Below are positions 5,460 to 5,479 of a stretch of DNA of 5,479 nucleotides, one piece after another. Within the stretch, counting starts at the first letter, position 1; every line of letters starts with the position of its first letter. Position numbers and translations under genes: made by a program. The notes below the pieces were generated by a model. It had not been told where the DNA came from, ran no database searches, and was given only the letters and a program-made list of their open reading frames with translations. The DNA comes from Verrucomicrobiota bacterium (GTDB lineage: Bacteria; Verrucomicrobiota; Verrucomicrobiia; Limisphaerales; AV2). Location: positions 1 through 5,479 of the forward strand of contig QHPA01000301.1 in the NCBI GenBank assembly GCA_003218935.1, read 5' to 3'.

Positions 5460-5479
5460 TTGGATCATCCAAAATCTCT
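5455..5479 (+). CDS. nuoL: Probable NADH-quinone oxidoreductase subunit L, first codons
   Basis: An ATG 2 bases after the orphan stop opens a frame reading MPWIIQNL before the window ends. The short aromatic and hydrophobic start, and the position after nuoK, fit the amino terminus of the antiporter-like subunit NuoL, which follows nuoK in most nuo operons. Only eight codons are visible, so the call rests mainly on gene order. GGGAG at 5434-5438 is too far from the start (16 bases) to be a good ribosome site. Confidence 0.6.

Overview
The window is a stretch of a respiratory complex I (NADH:quinone oxidoreductase, nuo) gene cluster, read entirely on the + strand. In order it holds the 3' end of nuoC, complete nuoD, nuoI, nuoH, nuoJ and nuoK, an unrecognised 179-codon gene, and the first eight codons of what looks like nuoL. 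The nuo genes are GC-rich (74 of 120 bases counted inside nuoK are G or C). Separate nuoC and nuoD, the protein variants, and gaps packed with short palindromic repeats suggest a Verrucomicrobiota-type bacterium (Pedosphaera/Limisphaerales-like). That placement is an inference from memory and was not tested.

Layout: nuoC end 1-203; gap 204-523 with two hairpins; nuoD 524-1696; gap with an AATTCGTGT-type palindrome; nuoI 1773-2399; gap with a TTGGTAT-type palindrome; nuoH 2586-3788; gap with a CGTTAAAT/TTCAACGG-type palindrome; nuoJ 3954-4487; gap with a CCCCCTTT-type palindrome; nuoK 4599-4910; orphan gene 4913-5452; nuoL from 5455. No promoter or rho-independent terminator is visible, so the genes are probably co-transcribed from a promoter upstream of the window.

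Together the products build the core of complex I. NuoC, NuoD and NuoI form part of the peripheral arm, with NuoI carrying two [4Fe-4S] clusters towards the quinone site. NuoD and NuoH form the quinone chamber. NuoJ, NuoK and NuoL belong to the proton-pumping membrane arm. The NADH-oxidising module (nuoE, nuoF, nuoG) is not between nuoD and nuoI, where some operons carry it, and nuoI precedes nuoH. The complex is either an 11-subunit form using another donor, or its NADH module is encoded elsewhere.

The most notable features lie outside the nuo genes. Every gap longer than a few bases holds a palindromic element close to the next start codon, and in four of five the start-proximal arm is built of 7-9 bp tandem units, different in each gap. 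The only gene unrelated to complex I is AT-richer than its neighbours, is the only one with a clear Shine-Dalgarno sequence, and sits between two near-identical 11-bp direct repeats spanning the nuoK stop and the nuoL start, as expected of an acquired insert.
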